From positions 18,513,386 to 18,577,385 of the forward strand of contig NC_092348.1 in assembly GCF_963676685.1 (NCBI RefSeq): a DNA stretch of 64,000 nt, given 5' to 3'. Origin of the DNA: Mytilus edulis. Its lineage: Eukaryota > Mollusca > Bivalvia > Mytilida > Mytilidae. The position numbers and the translations under genes are program-made. The notes beneath the pieces are model-generated. The model was not told the DNA's origin. It worked only from the letters and a program-made list of their open reading frames with translations, and searched no databases. Positions 33,181 to 44,160 of this stretch are shown here, in pieces (within the stretch, counting starts at the first letter, position 1; each line of letters begins with the position of its first letter).

Positions 33181-33539
33181 TTGATACTTTTTGGAAATTT
33201 GAAATAGGTACTTATTATCCCACACGCTAACTTCACAGTGACAGCTTGTGAGATATTAAACATGTATAATCTTATGAATTTAGACTACGTAATAGTTTAG
33301 GAATATTATTATTAAGTAAAATCTGAGAGAAAAAAAAACCCCATAAATTCTGAGATTACGTTTGGACGAATTCCTTTCAGATGACTAACGAAAAATCTCT
33401 ATTTCATTTCTTCAACACATAACGCCCAATAAATATCTGTCATCAATGTCACCCCTTTAAAATCCACTTCTGAAAATATATAAATACACAAGATTTTTAT
33501 GATACGTGTACTATAATCTTTTTAACTATTTCTTATATA

Positions 33540-33665
33540 GTTTTTTTTTTTAATAAAATTAAGAAAGGAAATGAAGAATGTATCAAACATGTCAAAGAGT
33601 AACAACCCGAGTAAATAGCAGACAATATTCGAAGGCCACCAATATGTCTTCAATGTAGCAAGATA
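33540..33665. repeat. Fragment of the Penelope-like 3' terminal repeat
   Basis: AATTAAGAAAGGAAATGAAG, CAAAGAGTAACAACCCGAG and GTCTTCAATGTAGCAAGATA align with the 3' terminal repeat of copies A and B, with more divergence. Confidence 0.65.
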
Positions 33666-33667
33666 AA

Positions 33668-34411
33668 AGCAATAGTAGTACACCGATGTTCAAAACTCAT
33701 AAATCGATAGAAAAAAAAACAAATCCGGATCACAAACCAAAACCGAGGAGAACGCATTAAATATAAGAGAATGACGACACAACATTAACATGTAACACAC
33801 ACAGAAACGAACTAAGCATTAGACAAAATCCGATGACAATAACAAATATAACATCAAAACTAAATACATGAATTTGGGATAGATAAGTACCATGACACGT
33901 CTTATAATAATGTGAATTCACACTCAAATATAAGAGGAAACAAACGACACGAAAGAAACACAACGTTAAAATGTAACACATACAGAACATGCAGAAACGA
34001 ACTATAATATAACAATGACCATATTCCTGACTTGGTACAGAATATTTTTAAAGAAAAAAATGGTGGGTTGAACCCGGTATTGTGGCATGCCAAACCTCCC
34101 TCTTTTATGGCCTTGATAAATATAACATTAACATGACAACACAACATTCCAGGACTACAATACAAATAACTAGGAGAACACAATTGACAAAGAAACACAC
34201 GAATAATAGCTAACAATATGCACCAGTTTTAAAATTTAATACGCCAGAAGTGCTTTTTGTCCACACAAAACTCACTAGCTACGTCCAGATACAAAAGTTT
34301 GAAAGCCAAAACAAGTACATAGATGAACAGTTTCGAGGACTTAAAGTGAAAAAAAAATGTGCCAACAACGGCCAGGGTTTCCTGTTAGGTACCAGAACAT
34401 CCCTATTAAAC
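33668..34411. repeat. Dispersed repeat of about 740 bp, copy 1
   Basis: The stretch is colinear with 50030-50735. It includes GTTCAAAACTCATAAAT, CATGAATTTGGGATAGA, ACCATATTCCTGACTTGG, GGTGGGTTGAACC and CAGATACAAAAGTTTGAAAG. A partial version of the CCTGACTTG part lies at 38700-39045. It has no coding capacity and is probably a compound, non-autonomous repeat. Confidence 0.75.
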
Positions 34412-34504
34412 TCACGCACCCGGAGACGTTCTTCAGCTGATCCAACGACAACATATTTTTACGAATGTTCGTCTTGCAACATATTTAAATTGTGGATTAG
34501 AAAA

Positions 34505-35170
34505 TCAAATGTCAAACTTTAATACACAGCGGTCGTAGTGCCACGATTTCCGATTCTAATTTTTACCTTATTGAATTCACAGTTCAATTTGTGTTGCCTG
34601 TGAATAGTTTATATTCAACTAAAAAGTCGGTTGACAGCTGTTGTTGTAAAAGTACAAAACAAATGTTTTTCCATGGCGTTTTTAGTTCCTAATCGATTGA
34701 CGAGTTTTTGATTTCCCATTTGGATCTTCCGCCTCTTGTTTTCTGATTAACGAAAAGTTGCATTTATAATTATGGTAAAAGTCTTATTTAGTTGTGCTTA
34801 AATTTGACACTTTCATCTTAATAGCCACATGCACAAAATTATTACTTTAGTCAGAATGAACGAGGAATTGTATGTGCGAGGGGTGTTCTTCTGTTTTTTG
34901 AATTTTTGAAAGCATTTTTCTTTATCATGAACACATACCAAATATAATTGTATTACCAAATATTCTTTATTCTTTATTTGTTTTGGCAATTATTATTTAT
35001 TCTATTTACCCTATCCGAATCTGAACTTCATATACTAATCAACTGTATGTAGTGTCCTCGTGTTGCATTTTCAAATCTGGCTTGTCATAGACACTAAACG
35101 TTTTTTTACAATTACAAAACCACGACAAATACTTTGATGGACATTGTAATTAAATGAATATAATATAAGA
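34505..35170. repeat. Local tandem duplication, left copy
   Basis: The left copy shares with 35480-36030 the order ATACACAGCGG, GTTCAATTTGTG, GGTTGACAGCTG, GAGTTTTTGATTT, TTTTCATCTTAATAGCCA and the CATAGACA end. Roughly one base in five differs by eye, so it is old. Confidence 0.6.
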
Positions 35171-35479
35171 CAAATATATATCAAGAGTTCCTAAGTGATT
35201 ATGACTATTTACTTGCAATTTTATTCGCACGTTCAGAACATGCAGAATGTTACTTATCTTTTTTTTATAATCTGATAAGTAAATGAAATACTGATTATAA
35301 TTGCCAGTTCTAAGTCCAGAATATGACAGTTGTTTACCAATAAGTTGATGTATGTAAGCTTTTAATTTAGACTTTGATTGATAAAGAAATTTCCCTATTG
35401 AATTTTTTTTAGAATTTTCATGTAGAAAATGCATCTGAAAAAGTTATTCAAAATGAAAGAGATGTAAATTGTAGATTAG

Positions 35480-36030
35480 GATGTGAAATGTAAAACTTTT
35501 ATACACAGTGGCTTTATTAGCACAAATATCAATTTCGGTCTTATGGAATTTACTGTTCAATTTGTGCTGTCTGTGACTAGCTATATAGGCAACTAAAAAT
35601 TAGGTTGACAGCTGTAACGTTGTGAAAGTGCACACATTTTTTTTGTCATAGCATACGGTAAGTGTCTCTTCTTATGAGTTTTTGATTTGCCCTTGGTATA
35701 CGTCACCTCTTTTCATAATGTTTGATTTCTTCTGATTAACAATATTTATGATTCTCTAATAGTAAACGGTTAACTTTGGTGCTTTCAAGTATTATTTTGC
35801 ATTTTCATCTTAATAGCCAAATGAACCAAACTTTCTTTGCACCCTAATTTCTCTTTAAGTTTTTACCCTTATTCACTATTATATTTAACCTATCCAAACC
35901 TTCATATACCAAGTAACTGTATGTAGTCTCCATCGGGTTTCATTTTAAGACATGAACTATCATAGACATGATTTTTTTTGTTAAAAAAAAAACGACAGGG
36001 ACGTTGTAATTAACGGAAATAAAACATCAG
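35480..36030. repeat. Local tandem duplication, right copy
   Basis: This is the right-hand copy of the sequence at 34505-35170. Its part 35695-36111 is also shared with unit B at 52325-52755. Confidence 0.6.
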
Positions 36031-36111
36031 GCAATGATATTCCCCAGTGACCATGATTAAATCGAAATCTAGTTTATTTACTCGAAATTGTATTCAAATG
36101 TCAATTCCTAT

Positions 36112-36522
36112 TTTAGTTGAAGTCATCACTTCGTAAATTGTACGGACGCCATCACGAGTTGGTTGACCGTTATGGAATAACCGTTTCACAAATGATATCG
36201 GATATTTCCTTACGTCTTAACTACCACCCCCTTCTCTTTCATGAATGTGACCTGCCGAATTAGAATATTTACCTGAATTGGTATCACATAAGCAACAAGA
36301 CGGGTGCCACATGTGGAGCAAGATCTGCTCACCCTTCTGGAGCATCTGGGACCCCCTAGTTTTTCGTGGGGTTCGTGTTGTTTATTCTTTAGTTTTGTAT
36401 GTTGTATTATGTGTACTATTGTTTGTCTGTTTGTCTTTTTCATTTTTAGCAATGGCGTTGTCAGTTTTTTTTTTTCGATTTACGAGTTTGTCTGTCCCTC
36501 TGTTATCTTTCGTCCTATTTTT
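36112..36522 (+). mobile_element. 3' end of Penelope-like family 2, with paralogous empty site
   Basis: The insert begins GAAGTCATCACTTCGTAAAT and matches 25706-26116, ending in the same 3' UTR (GGGTGCCACATGTGGAGCAAG to CTTTCGTCC). The paralogous position in unit B (52755) runs straight through TCATATTTTAATGCAAG. The insertion is therefore precise and later than the duplication, with a target duplication near TATTTTWA. Confidence 0.8.
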
Positions 36523-36949
36523 AATGCATGTGAATCATATATTTTTTCCGTTTATTGTTTTGTACATAAAGTAGGCCTTTAGTTATCACATTTGAATTGT
36601 TTAACTTTTGTCAATATGTTTGTTGCCTTTAAAACATTTTGATTTAGGGTGTGGTAATTGTTTTATACCTCTGCTGACCTGTAATAAATCATAACAGGGT
36701 TTTTATTTGTGTTCTCGAAATATTAACATGTCAACTCTTTATACATTTAAGTTGTGTGTTTTGTTTAGCCCTTTTTGCAGATAAAAGTGTCAGGTATATA
36801 CAGATATAGGTCTACATCATCTTGTGTAAACCCGATTTATAAATTACCTATCTTGATTAACGTATATTTTTCTGTTTTCGTTTTCACAAAACACCATATT
36901 CTTCTTGTTTTCCCGCTATACATTATTTTTGAATTATTATCTCGTCCAT

Positions 36950-37330
36950 GATCCACTTGCATCGTTGAAGGATTGGCACGAACTCCAGTAGCTGTCATTA
37001 GTCAATGCCCAACTCGTGTGACCGGAATCAGTTTTTTCACATGTTGAAGGTAACGCTCCTCCCTTGGTGTTTTGTTTTGTGTTTTACCAGATCTTGGCCT
37101 ATCCTGTGCAGTTCCAGTTTGTCGATATCTGCTTAAAAAAAACGTTTCTGAAATTATTGTAAATATGTTCAAATTTTAATTTTGTTTCCCTAGTATGTGC
37201 TCTCTTGTAATCTTCAACATATTGAAGTTAAGAAGTTTTATGTAGATGTGGATGAAGTCTCCAAAATTGTAACCTTGTCCTGTTCACATCAAGTCCAGCC
37301 ACGACATCAACAACACTCATTCCGGCATCA
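36950..37330 (-). pseudogene. Tc1/mariner-like transposase remnant (unit A)
   Basis: On the minus strand near 37330 the sequence encodes DAGMSVVDVVAGLDVNRTR, an HTH pattern like the N-terminal paired domain of Tc1-type transposases. It then decays through frame breaks to about 36950. Unit B carries the better-preserved paralogue at 53200-53540. Confidence 0.45.
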
Positions 37331-37339
37331 ACCATCCAA

Positions 37340-37917
37340 ATCCCAGCCATGTTTATTGGTCACTGACTAATAGTTGACTCATTGGCAATCATACTTTAGT
37401 TTCCTACGTAACTATCAAATACAGTTCCATTTACTTTTTTCTTTATTTATTTAATCACAAATTGTATTTTTTTTTTCTAAATATAATACATAACTTCTTC
37501 AGTATTACAATATCCCATTTTCATTCTCCCTTTTTTCATGACTTCCATATTTGCGAGGCTTATTTTTCGGCCTTTTACATTTTTCAACTTTTCTTGTTCT
37601 TACTTTTTTGTATTTTTCCGTGATGATGAAGGTGATGATGATGATGATATGTGTGTCAGTTTTGTAATGTTCTCCTACAGCAGTTCTCTCCTATTTCCTG
37701 TAACAGTTTATTCATGTAATGGATAACTGCGTCCAGGATTACAGGGCTGCTATAGGTATATTTTATAACAGAAAAAAAAAAACAATGTGGACCTTCATCC
37801 AATTTACACATAGCTTCCTATCTAGACATATTTATAATCAACTTACGTTGCAGTCTCCTCATCTTCAATCACTCTGTTTTACAAACAATTAATCCAAGAT
37901 CAAACATTATTTTTCTG
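37340..37917. other. Non-coding, with a short GATGATGAT run
   Basis: Pyrimidine-rich DNA with GATGATGATGATGAT near 37630-37650. It ends just before the LINE reading frame and may include LINE 5' sequence. Confidence 0.4.
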
Positions 37918-38620
37918 TTGTACGTACTTCATTTTCTCCTTATTATCAGAAATATTGAAACAAACCCAGGCCCAAGTGTTCGTAATGAATTTATGAACAC
38001 ACCGTCGGTGAATGAAACACAACCACAAGAAAATTTTATATCCATTTGTAGTCTCAACATAAGATCCGTGAGAAATAAACTAACATTTCTAAATAATTTT
38101 TGTGATGAATTTGATATTATTACGTTATCGGAAACACACTTAGATCCCAACATTGCAGATGACGATATACAACTTGATTCCTTCTCTTCAAATATAGTCC
38201 GAAAAGATAGAAATAGCTTTGGTGGTGGTTTACTCATTTATGTCAAAGATGGTATCGGACTCAATCGAATAAATGCACTCGAAACGAATGAAGACGAATC
38301 CCTTTTTGTCAATATCCATGTTAAAGGTCAAAGCTTCTTATTGTGTCACACTTATCGATCGCCTAATTCAGATAATAACTACTGGACACGCATAATAACA
38401 AACTGATTGACACACATTAAATTTGTGTAATTTGTTATTGAATTACCTACTCGAGTAACGGACCATAGTAGCACTCTGCTAGATCCGATTATTATTAGTG
38501 ACTCTATGTCATGTTCCTTTTCAAATGTTCTAAAAACTCCATCTGCAATTAGTGATCATGATGCACCTATTGCTTTTCTCGTATGTCCAATGTCCGACTT
38601 TAAATTTTTTTAAAGAGAAA
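37918..38620 (+). pseudogene. LINE ORF2 N-terminus: 2A-like motif and APE endonuclease
   Basis: The frame starts with a hydrophobic stretch (LYVLHFLLII) and the 2A-like NIETNPGP (37951-37974). The AP-endonuclease-like domain follows: SICSLNIRSVRNKL, ITLSETHLD, GGGLLIYVKDG and CHTYRSPNS. After a break at 38406, with apparent loss of part of the domain, it continues with LPTRVT, STLLDPIIISD and the conserved SDHDAP. The endonuclease nicks target DNA for target-primed reverse transcription. The family is the CR1/L2/Jockey-type group of APE LINEs. This copy is not functional. Confidence 0.8.
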
Positions 38621-38699
38621 TATGGCTATACGATCGGGCTGATAAATCCAAATTTGCTGAGAAATAGACTGGAATAATATGCTTCTCCAAAGTAAAACC

Positions 38700-39045
38700 A
38701 CTTATGAGATGTGTGAAAAGTAAAATCACAAAAATACTGAACTTAGAGGAAAATCAATTCGGAAAGTCCATAATCACATGGCAAAATCAAAAAAACAAAA
38801 CCTATCAAAAACGAATGGACAAGAACTGTCATATTCCTGACTTGATACAGGCATTTTCAAATGTAGAAAATGGTGGATTAAACCTGGTTCTATAGCGCTA
38901 ACCCTCTCACTTTAATTACAGTCTCATCAAATTCCGTTATATTTACATTGATGCGTTAAATGAACAGACACAATAAATAAAATAGTCAAAATATGGGTAC
39001 ATCAGTCATCATCGTATAACAATTTTAAAATGTGAATGTTTTACA
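38700..39045. repeat. Dispersed repeat inserted in the LINE
   Basis: ATGGACAAGAACTGTCATAT, CTGACTTGATACAGGCATTT and AAATGGTGGATTAAACCTGG form a non-coding repeat related to parts of 33668-34411 and 50030-50735. LINE coding sequence stops before it and resumes near 39050. Confidence 0.6.
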
Positions 39046-39049
39046 ATAG

Positions 39050-41003
39050 AATTTTTGAAAATAGCTAAAAAGTGCATTTCTACTAAAATAGCTACTGTAC
39101 GACATAATGACAAACACTGGTTCAATAATGACATACGACGTGAAATTCGAATCCGAGTCAGATTAAGAAAAAAAGCGATGAAATATAATTGTGAAAATAA
39201 TATTATGAAGTACAAAAAACAGAGAAATAAAGAAAATAATATGAAAAAAATCGCCAAAGAAAAATTTTGAAACAAATTTGGACTGTCTAATATCAAAACA
39301 ACCCTCAAACTCAAAAACGTATTGGAAATTAATGAAAACGTTAATTAAATCCAAAAAAGGTTCAAAAACGATACCCCCTCTCCAAAATATTATAAATGAT
39401 AATGAACTGAATGATATTGTATATGACGATGAGGAGAAATGTAATGTTAAACAAATATTTTAGTATGATTTCAAAACTAGATGAAGATCATGTCGATTTG
39501 CCCAAATTTGATACAAAAACTAATAGCAAGTTTTCAGATATCCAAGTAAATATAAAAGAAATAATAGATATTATTCAGAAATTAGATCCAAACAAAGCAT
39601 CTGGTCCTGATGTGATCAGTCATAAGATGCTAAAGCTGTGTCCAGAAAGGGTAGCAGTTCCGCTCCATGTTATATTTAACAAATCCTTAAGAGATGGGAT
39701 ATACCCAACTAGCTGGAAGATAGAAAATTTCAAAAAGGATGAGTCATCTTTTCCATCAAATTATAGACCGATATCCTTAATTAGTTGTGTAGGAAAAGTT
39801 ATGGAAAGAGTTGTGTTTAAGCACTTATACAATCATTTAAAAACTAATAAATTAATTTATGAGTATCAATCAGGATTTCTCCCTATAAATTCAACTGTTC
39901 ATCAACTCTTAGAAATATATAATTGCATATTAAACTCCTTGGAAAAAAAAGATATAAACTGTTTTGTATTCTGTGACTTCTCTAATGCTTTCGACAAAGT
40001 TTGGCATAGGAGTCTTATATGTAAAATGTAAGCTTACGGTGTTGACGGAAACGAATTAAAATGGTTTCAGGATTATCTACACGACAGAAAAAAGAGAGTA
40101 GTATTAAATAACTCGTCTTCTTCCTTCTGTAAGGTCTCGGCTGGTGTTCCCCAGGAATCAGTTCTGGGCCCTCTTCTCTTTGTCTTATATATTAATGAGA
40201 TTGCTGATAAGCTTACTTCACTGTGTCGGCTATTTGCTGACTACACATCATTCAATTATTCTGGTAGCGACGGAGAACAGATTAAATCTGTAATCGATCG
40301 CTACTTGAAAGAGATGGATGTTTGGTCTTCTAAATGGCTTATGTCATTTAACCCAGATAAAACCGAAATTATGATATTTTCAAATATTCAGACTCCAGAC
40401 CTTAGCTTTTCCTTAAATGGTAAAAATATACCTTTCAGTACATCTCATAAGCACATGGGAGTTAATTTCAGTAGTGACACAAAATGGAACAATCATATTG
40501 AAAGTATAATTATAAGTGAAGAAACACTGAAATGTTCTACGAAAACTTTAAAAATCGATTATCTCGAAATAATTTAGAAAAGCTATACTTAGTTTTTATT
40601 CGACCCATTTTTGAATATGCCACGGAAGTGTGGGATAATTGTGGAATAGGCTACTCACATAAATTAAAAAATTTGCAATTAGAGGCCGCAAGAATAGTAA
40701 CAGGTCTACCAATATTTACAAAAACTGAAACTTTATATTCTGAGGTTGACTGGGAATCTCTTTTTGAAAGAAGGAGAAGAAAATTACAGATGTTTTATAA
40801 CATGAACCAAAAGCATGCACCAGAATATCTATGTAATCTTGTACCTCCTTGTGTACAAAGTGCAACCACCTACCCGTTGCGAAATGGTCATGATATTATC
40901 GTTCCATTTTGTAGGCTTTCCCTTACTACTGAATCGTTTATTCCCTCTACTATACGTGAATGGAATAAACTTGATCCAAAAATTCGCAGTGTCGACTCTA
41001 TTT
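39050..41003 (+). pseudogene. LINE reverse transcriptase, frameshifted
   Basis: The linker (HNDKHWFNNDIRREIRIR) leads into an RT domain from about 39540. Its motifs are LDPNKASGPDVIS, SNYRPISLISCVGKVMERV, YQSGFLP, FCDFSNAFDKVWH, SAGVPQESVLGPLLFVLYIN and FADYTSF at about 40233-40250. The catalytic box normally reads FADD or YADD; here the second Asp is Tyr. Breaks are visible near 39270 and 39440, at a TAA (40029-40031), and near 40530. The thumb and C-terminal region (LEKLYLVFIRPIFEYA, REWNKLDP) runs to 41003, where a hAT element cuts in. Confidence 0.85.
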
Positions 41004-42292
41004 CAGGGGCGTAGCTAGAAAGAAACAATGTGGAAGCAACTACCGCCGATCGGAGCGAGGTGAAAATTTTTTGGGACCCTATTATGCAGAATTTTTTTTT
41101 TCAGTTATCGGTCATAGGACGGTTAAAAAAGGCGCTATATGTAGATAAAAATTTAGGAATGTAAAACTATTAATAAATCTTCTAAATAGAGTATTACATA
41201 AACAACACATATTTATGATACAGAATTTACTCAAAATTGTCCAAAATCTGTTCTTCAGGTCTGGGCAGAAACAAACTTCTCTATTAATTTGTCAATATTC
41301 ACACCAAAATCCCGATGAATATGCAGTAATGTTATGTAACTGTCTTTGTTCATTGTTGATCGTACATTTGTTTTCAATTACATACGTAGTACCGTGACTG
41401 ATACATCTCCATCATGGCATGGTAGCACTCGCAAGATGTTAAAAACCAGCGTACTTGTTCGGCATCGAGCGACCTCCCAATTGAATTTGTCAAAATTAAT
41501 TTACATGCCAGGTCAGTTTCGTATGTCTCAGACAATATTGAGATTTGTTCGTTTGTGATATTTCCTACAACACGATGAAGCAGATACAGCGCAAAGAAGC
41601 GATTTTATTATAATACTTGACGCGACTCCACTCTCCAGTTCCCTTATCATATGGTCTATGAACGCAAAAAATAATGAGACTTTCCAATACTGTTTTGGCG
41701 TGGTTGCAGGGTGATTGGCTCCGGCAGTCTGTCGACCACACCACCTCGGCATATTTTTAACGATATCGAAGGGATCTGATAATTCTAATACTGATTGGTA
41801 CATCTCATTCCAAACTGATGAACTGTACACTGTAAAATGTGCTTCAAAACTACATGTCTTGGACTGGGTATTACAAATTCAAATCTGGTAAAAGATACAA
41901 GTTACCTTCCGATTTTGTAATAATCTCCCAAAAAAATTATTTTGAAACCAAATGTTGTTATTTAATGATATTTCATCAATTAAAAAAGCGCCATTTCTTT
42001 CTTGCATGACGAATCAATGTGCACGCAACTGTGTGTTAGCGCATATATATATAGGGAGCTGCATGACTCGAACACTTGTAACTAGGTTGTCAAACTAAAT
42101 ATCTGGGATAGATGGAAAAGACACCAACAGTCTCCGAACGTTAAACAAATATCATAATCATAAAAGTTTAAGTTAATACATATATCACGCTGTCCTATTC
42201 CGATTGACCAACATATCTCTCTCTTCTGTTTTTTTTCTGTGAAAACGACGTGGATGCACGTGCTGTCATGCCTCCGGGTAGCTACGCCCCTG
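41004..42292 (-). mobile_element. Internally deleted hAT transposon inside the LINE
   Basis: 13-bp perfect TIRs (CAGGGGCGTAGCT at 41004-41016, AGCTACGCCCCTG at 42280-42292) are flanked by a 5-bp duplication TATTT (40999-41003 and 42293-42297). LINE coding sequence reads straight across when the element is ignored, so the edges are exact. hAT elements normally give 8-bp duplications, so the 5-bp match is odd. The interior codes for a decayed hAT transposase on the minus strand. Confidence 0.85.
41215..41830 (-). pseudogene. hAT transposase C-terminal remnant
   Basis: Minus-strand frame 41830-41528 encodes MPRWCGRQTAGANHP, then YWKVSLFFAFIDHMIRELES, the segment preceding the dimerisation region in ZMYM1-like/52-kDa-repressor-like hAT transposases. 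Below 41500, across stops, ILRVLPC, LKTNVRSTM and LLHIHRDFGVNIDKLI mark the C-terminal hAT dimerisation domain. The DNA-binding zinc finger and the catalytic N-terminal half are missing. Confidence 0.7.
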
Positions 42293-42520
42293 TATTTCTA
42301 AATTTAAGAAAGAAATAAAAAACGATAGTCTATTATGTAAAATTGAAACGTTTTATTTGTACAGCCCAAGGAAATTAAATATTATATTAACGCAATTGCG
42401 ATGTTCCGCTTCATTCTTAAATGATGACCTATTTAGAGCTAATATTATAAATGATCCTTCTTGCCATTGTGGGTTCGATATTGCGGATGTCTACCATTAC
42501 TTCTTCGTTTGACAAAAATA
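42293..42520 (+). pseudogene. LINE C-terminus after the hAT insertion
   Basis: The sequence resumes in the frame used before the insertion, with KFKKEIKNDSLL, then PRKLNIILTQLRCS, DDLFRANIINDPSC and CGFDIADVYHYFF. The Cys/His pattern at the end is the CCHC-like zinc motif typical of LINE ORF2 ends, here followed by a stop. Confidence 0.75.
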
Positions 42521-42723
42521 CACATTATGTAGAAAAACCTTATTCCATAACCTTAACTGGCTATCTGAAAACTTTGTTTTACATGTAGATATAAAACTAT
42601 TAATTTGCGGACACTTGGAACTTTCGAACGAACAAAATATTCAAATTTTCAAACATGTTCAAAATTTGATAAAAAGGTCAAACATATTTCTTATGCCTTG
42701 ATAGAAAGCTATTAATTATATTA

Positions 42724-44160
42724 AGATTAACTGCAGTTCCTTGAATACTTTGTTATGTATATCTAAGCGAATCAGTTGGCTATAGTTAAATTATAATCAA
42801 TGTATATGTTTAGTACAGTTCATGGTATTCAACCTTTACTTCCTATGTATATAGTGATTGTGGACTTGTTTGTCTTTTCTGGGATTTTTGTTTTATGTCG
42901 TGGTGTTGTTATTTTCTCTTTTTCTTATAAGTTTTGAAATCCCAATGGTATGTACCGACTCTTTTCCTGATCTAATTATTGTATTAGTTGTATGGGTCAA
43001 TATGACATAAACTTTATCTACGTTTTAATAACAGTTAAAATACCATTTGAAAGCCTATGTTTAGCATTCAAATAACCCTCAGATGAATTCAAAGTCTTTA
43101 CAGTTTGAATGTTTGTTGTTCAGTAAGGCAATATAAATAAATGTTTTGAAATCAATCATTAACATCACAGGCTTGATTAGCAGGTTGTCAAATATAGTTT
43201 CTGTTTACTTCTGTAAAATCAACCTTGAAGGAAAATAGAAAAACTCGGTCAAAATAGTTTTGTAAAAAAACTTTGAATTTGTTATTTGGCTAAACGGAAG
43301 CGTACTAGCGCCTCACACTTTGATGTATGTCTTCCTTTTTTTGCATTAAAAACCAAACCCTACCGTTATGACGCAAACACAATAAAAAATAAGAAACAAA
43401 ACGTGTTTGCGCCTGTACGCTTTCGTAATTTGCGTTTTAACTTAACACCTTTTTCTTATATCTACAAGTAAGATAAACATTATTTCTACATTGTATACGT
43501 AGGTTATGAAATGCTTTTAACACTTGTAGTTCCTATTTCCCAGTTATCTCGACATAGAGTATTTACATGTTGTGTAGCGTGGACGTAATTCGCTAGTCTT
43601 TACTTTTGAATTTCTAAATATCTCTAGTTTTGTGAATTTGTTTAGTTCAGCAATAATATTGTCTATGAATGTGTATATATATCCATCGCCCTTTCGTAGG
43701 GCAACAGTTCAATGATATTTGGGGATATTTTAGAAAATTGCTTTAAATATAAGTAAACTCTATTACAGATTATGGCAATGAGACAGTAATGTAACTCAGT
43801 TATACAAACAAAACACAACACACAATTACAAATGTACACTTTGAATTTACCCATAAACTAGAAACATGTGTCTATTTAAGATGAGCTATTATCTGTGTTT
43901 AATACACTCATTTCCAAAAGTACAAACCTTGCAAATGCCACTACATGTACATTGTGTACTTTTGACGAAGAAAGAATGCAAATATTCTTTTGAAAACTAA
44001 GTGACTGTCACAATTCTTCGCTTCTTGCTCAAATGAGATCGCCTCTTTCTTTTCGAATAAAGGTTCAAAAACGCAGCGGTTTTAAGATATTTTATGAACT
44101 CAAAGGTCTGTTTTATACTACTTTTTAAAGTTTCACCTTAACGTTGACAGTGATTGTTAA
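42724..44160. repeat. Segmental duplicate, unit A copy
   Basis: This is colinear with 53965-55450. Shared blocks include TTGAATACTTT, CAGTTCATGGTATTCAACC, GTATGTACCGACTCTTTTCC, CACTTTGATGTATGTCTTCC, CCTTTCGTAGGGCAACA and GAACTCA near the end. A third partial copy is at 62605-63195. Short open frames are present but not conserved, so it is non-coding. Confidence 0.75.

Noticed and set aside
33540..34450. Array of short repeated blocks that could suggest a CRISPR-like or satellite array.
   Set aside because: The blocks are different parts of dispersed repeats, not regular repeats with spacers, and the genome is eukaryotic.
36210..36582. Overlapping frames on both strands in a pyrimidine-rich stretch.
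   Set aside because: They lie in the 3' UTR of the family-2 Penelope-like element. The same UTR gives similar chance frames at 25891-26142.
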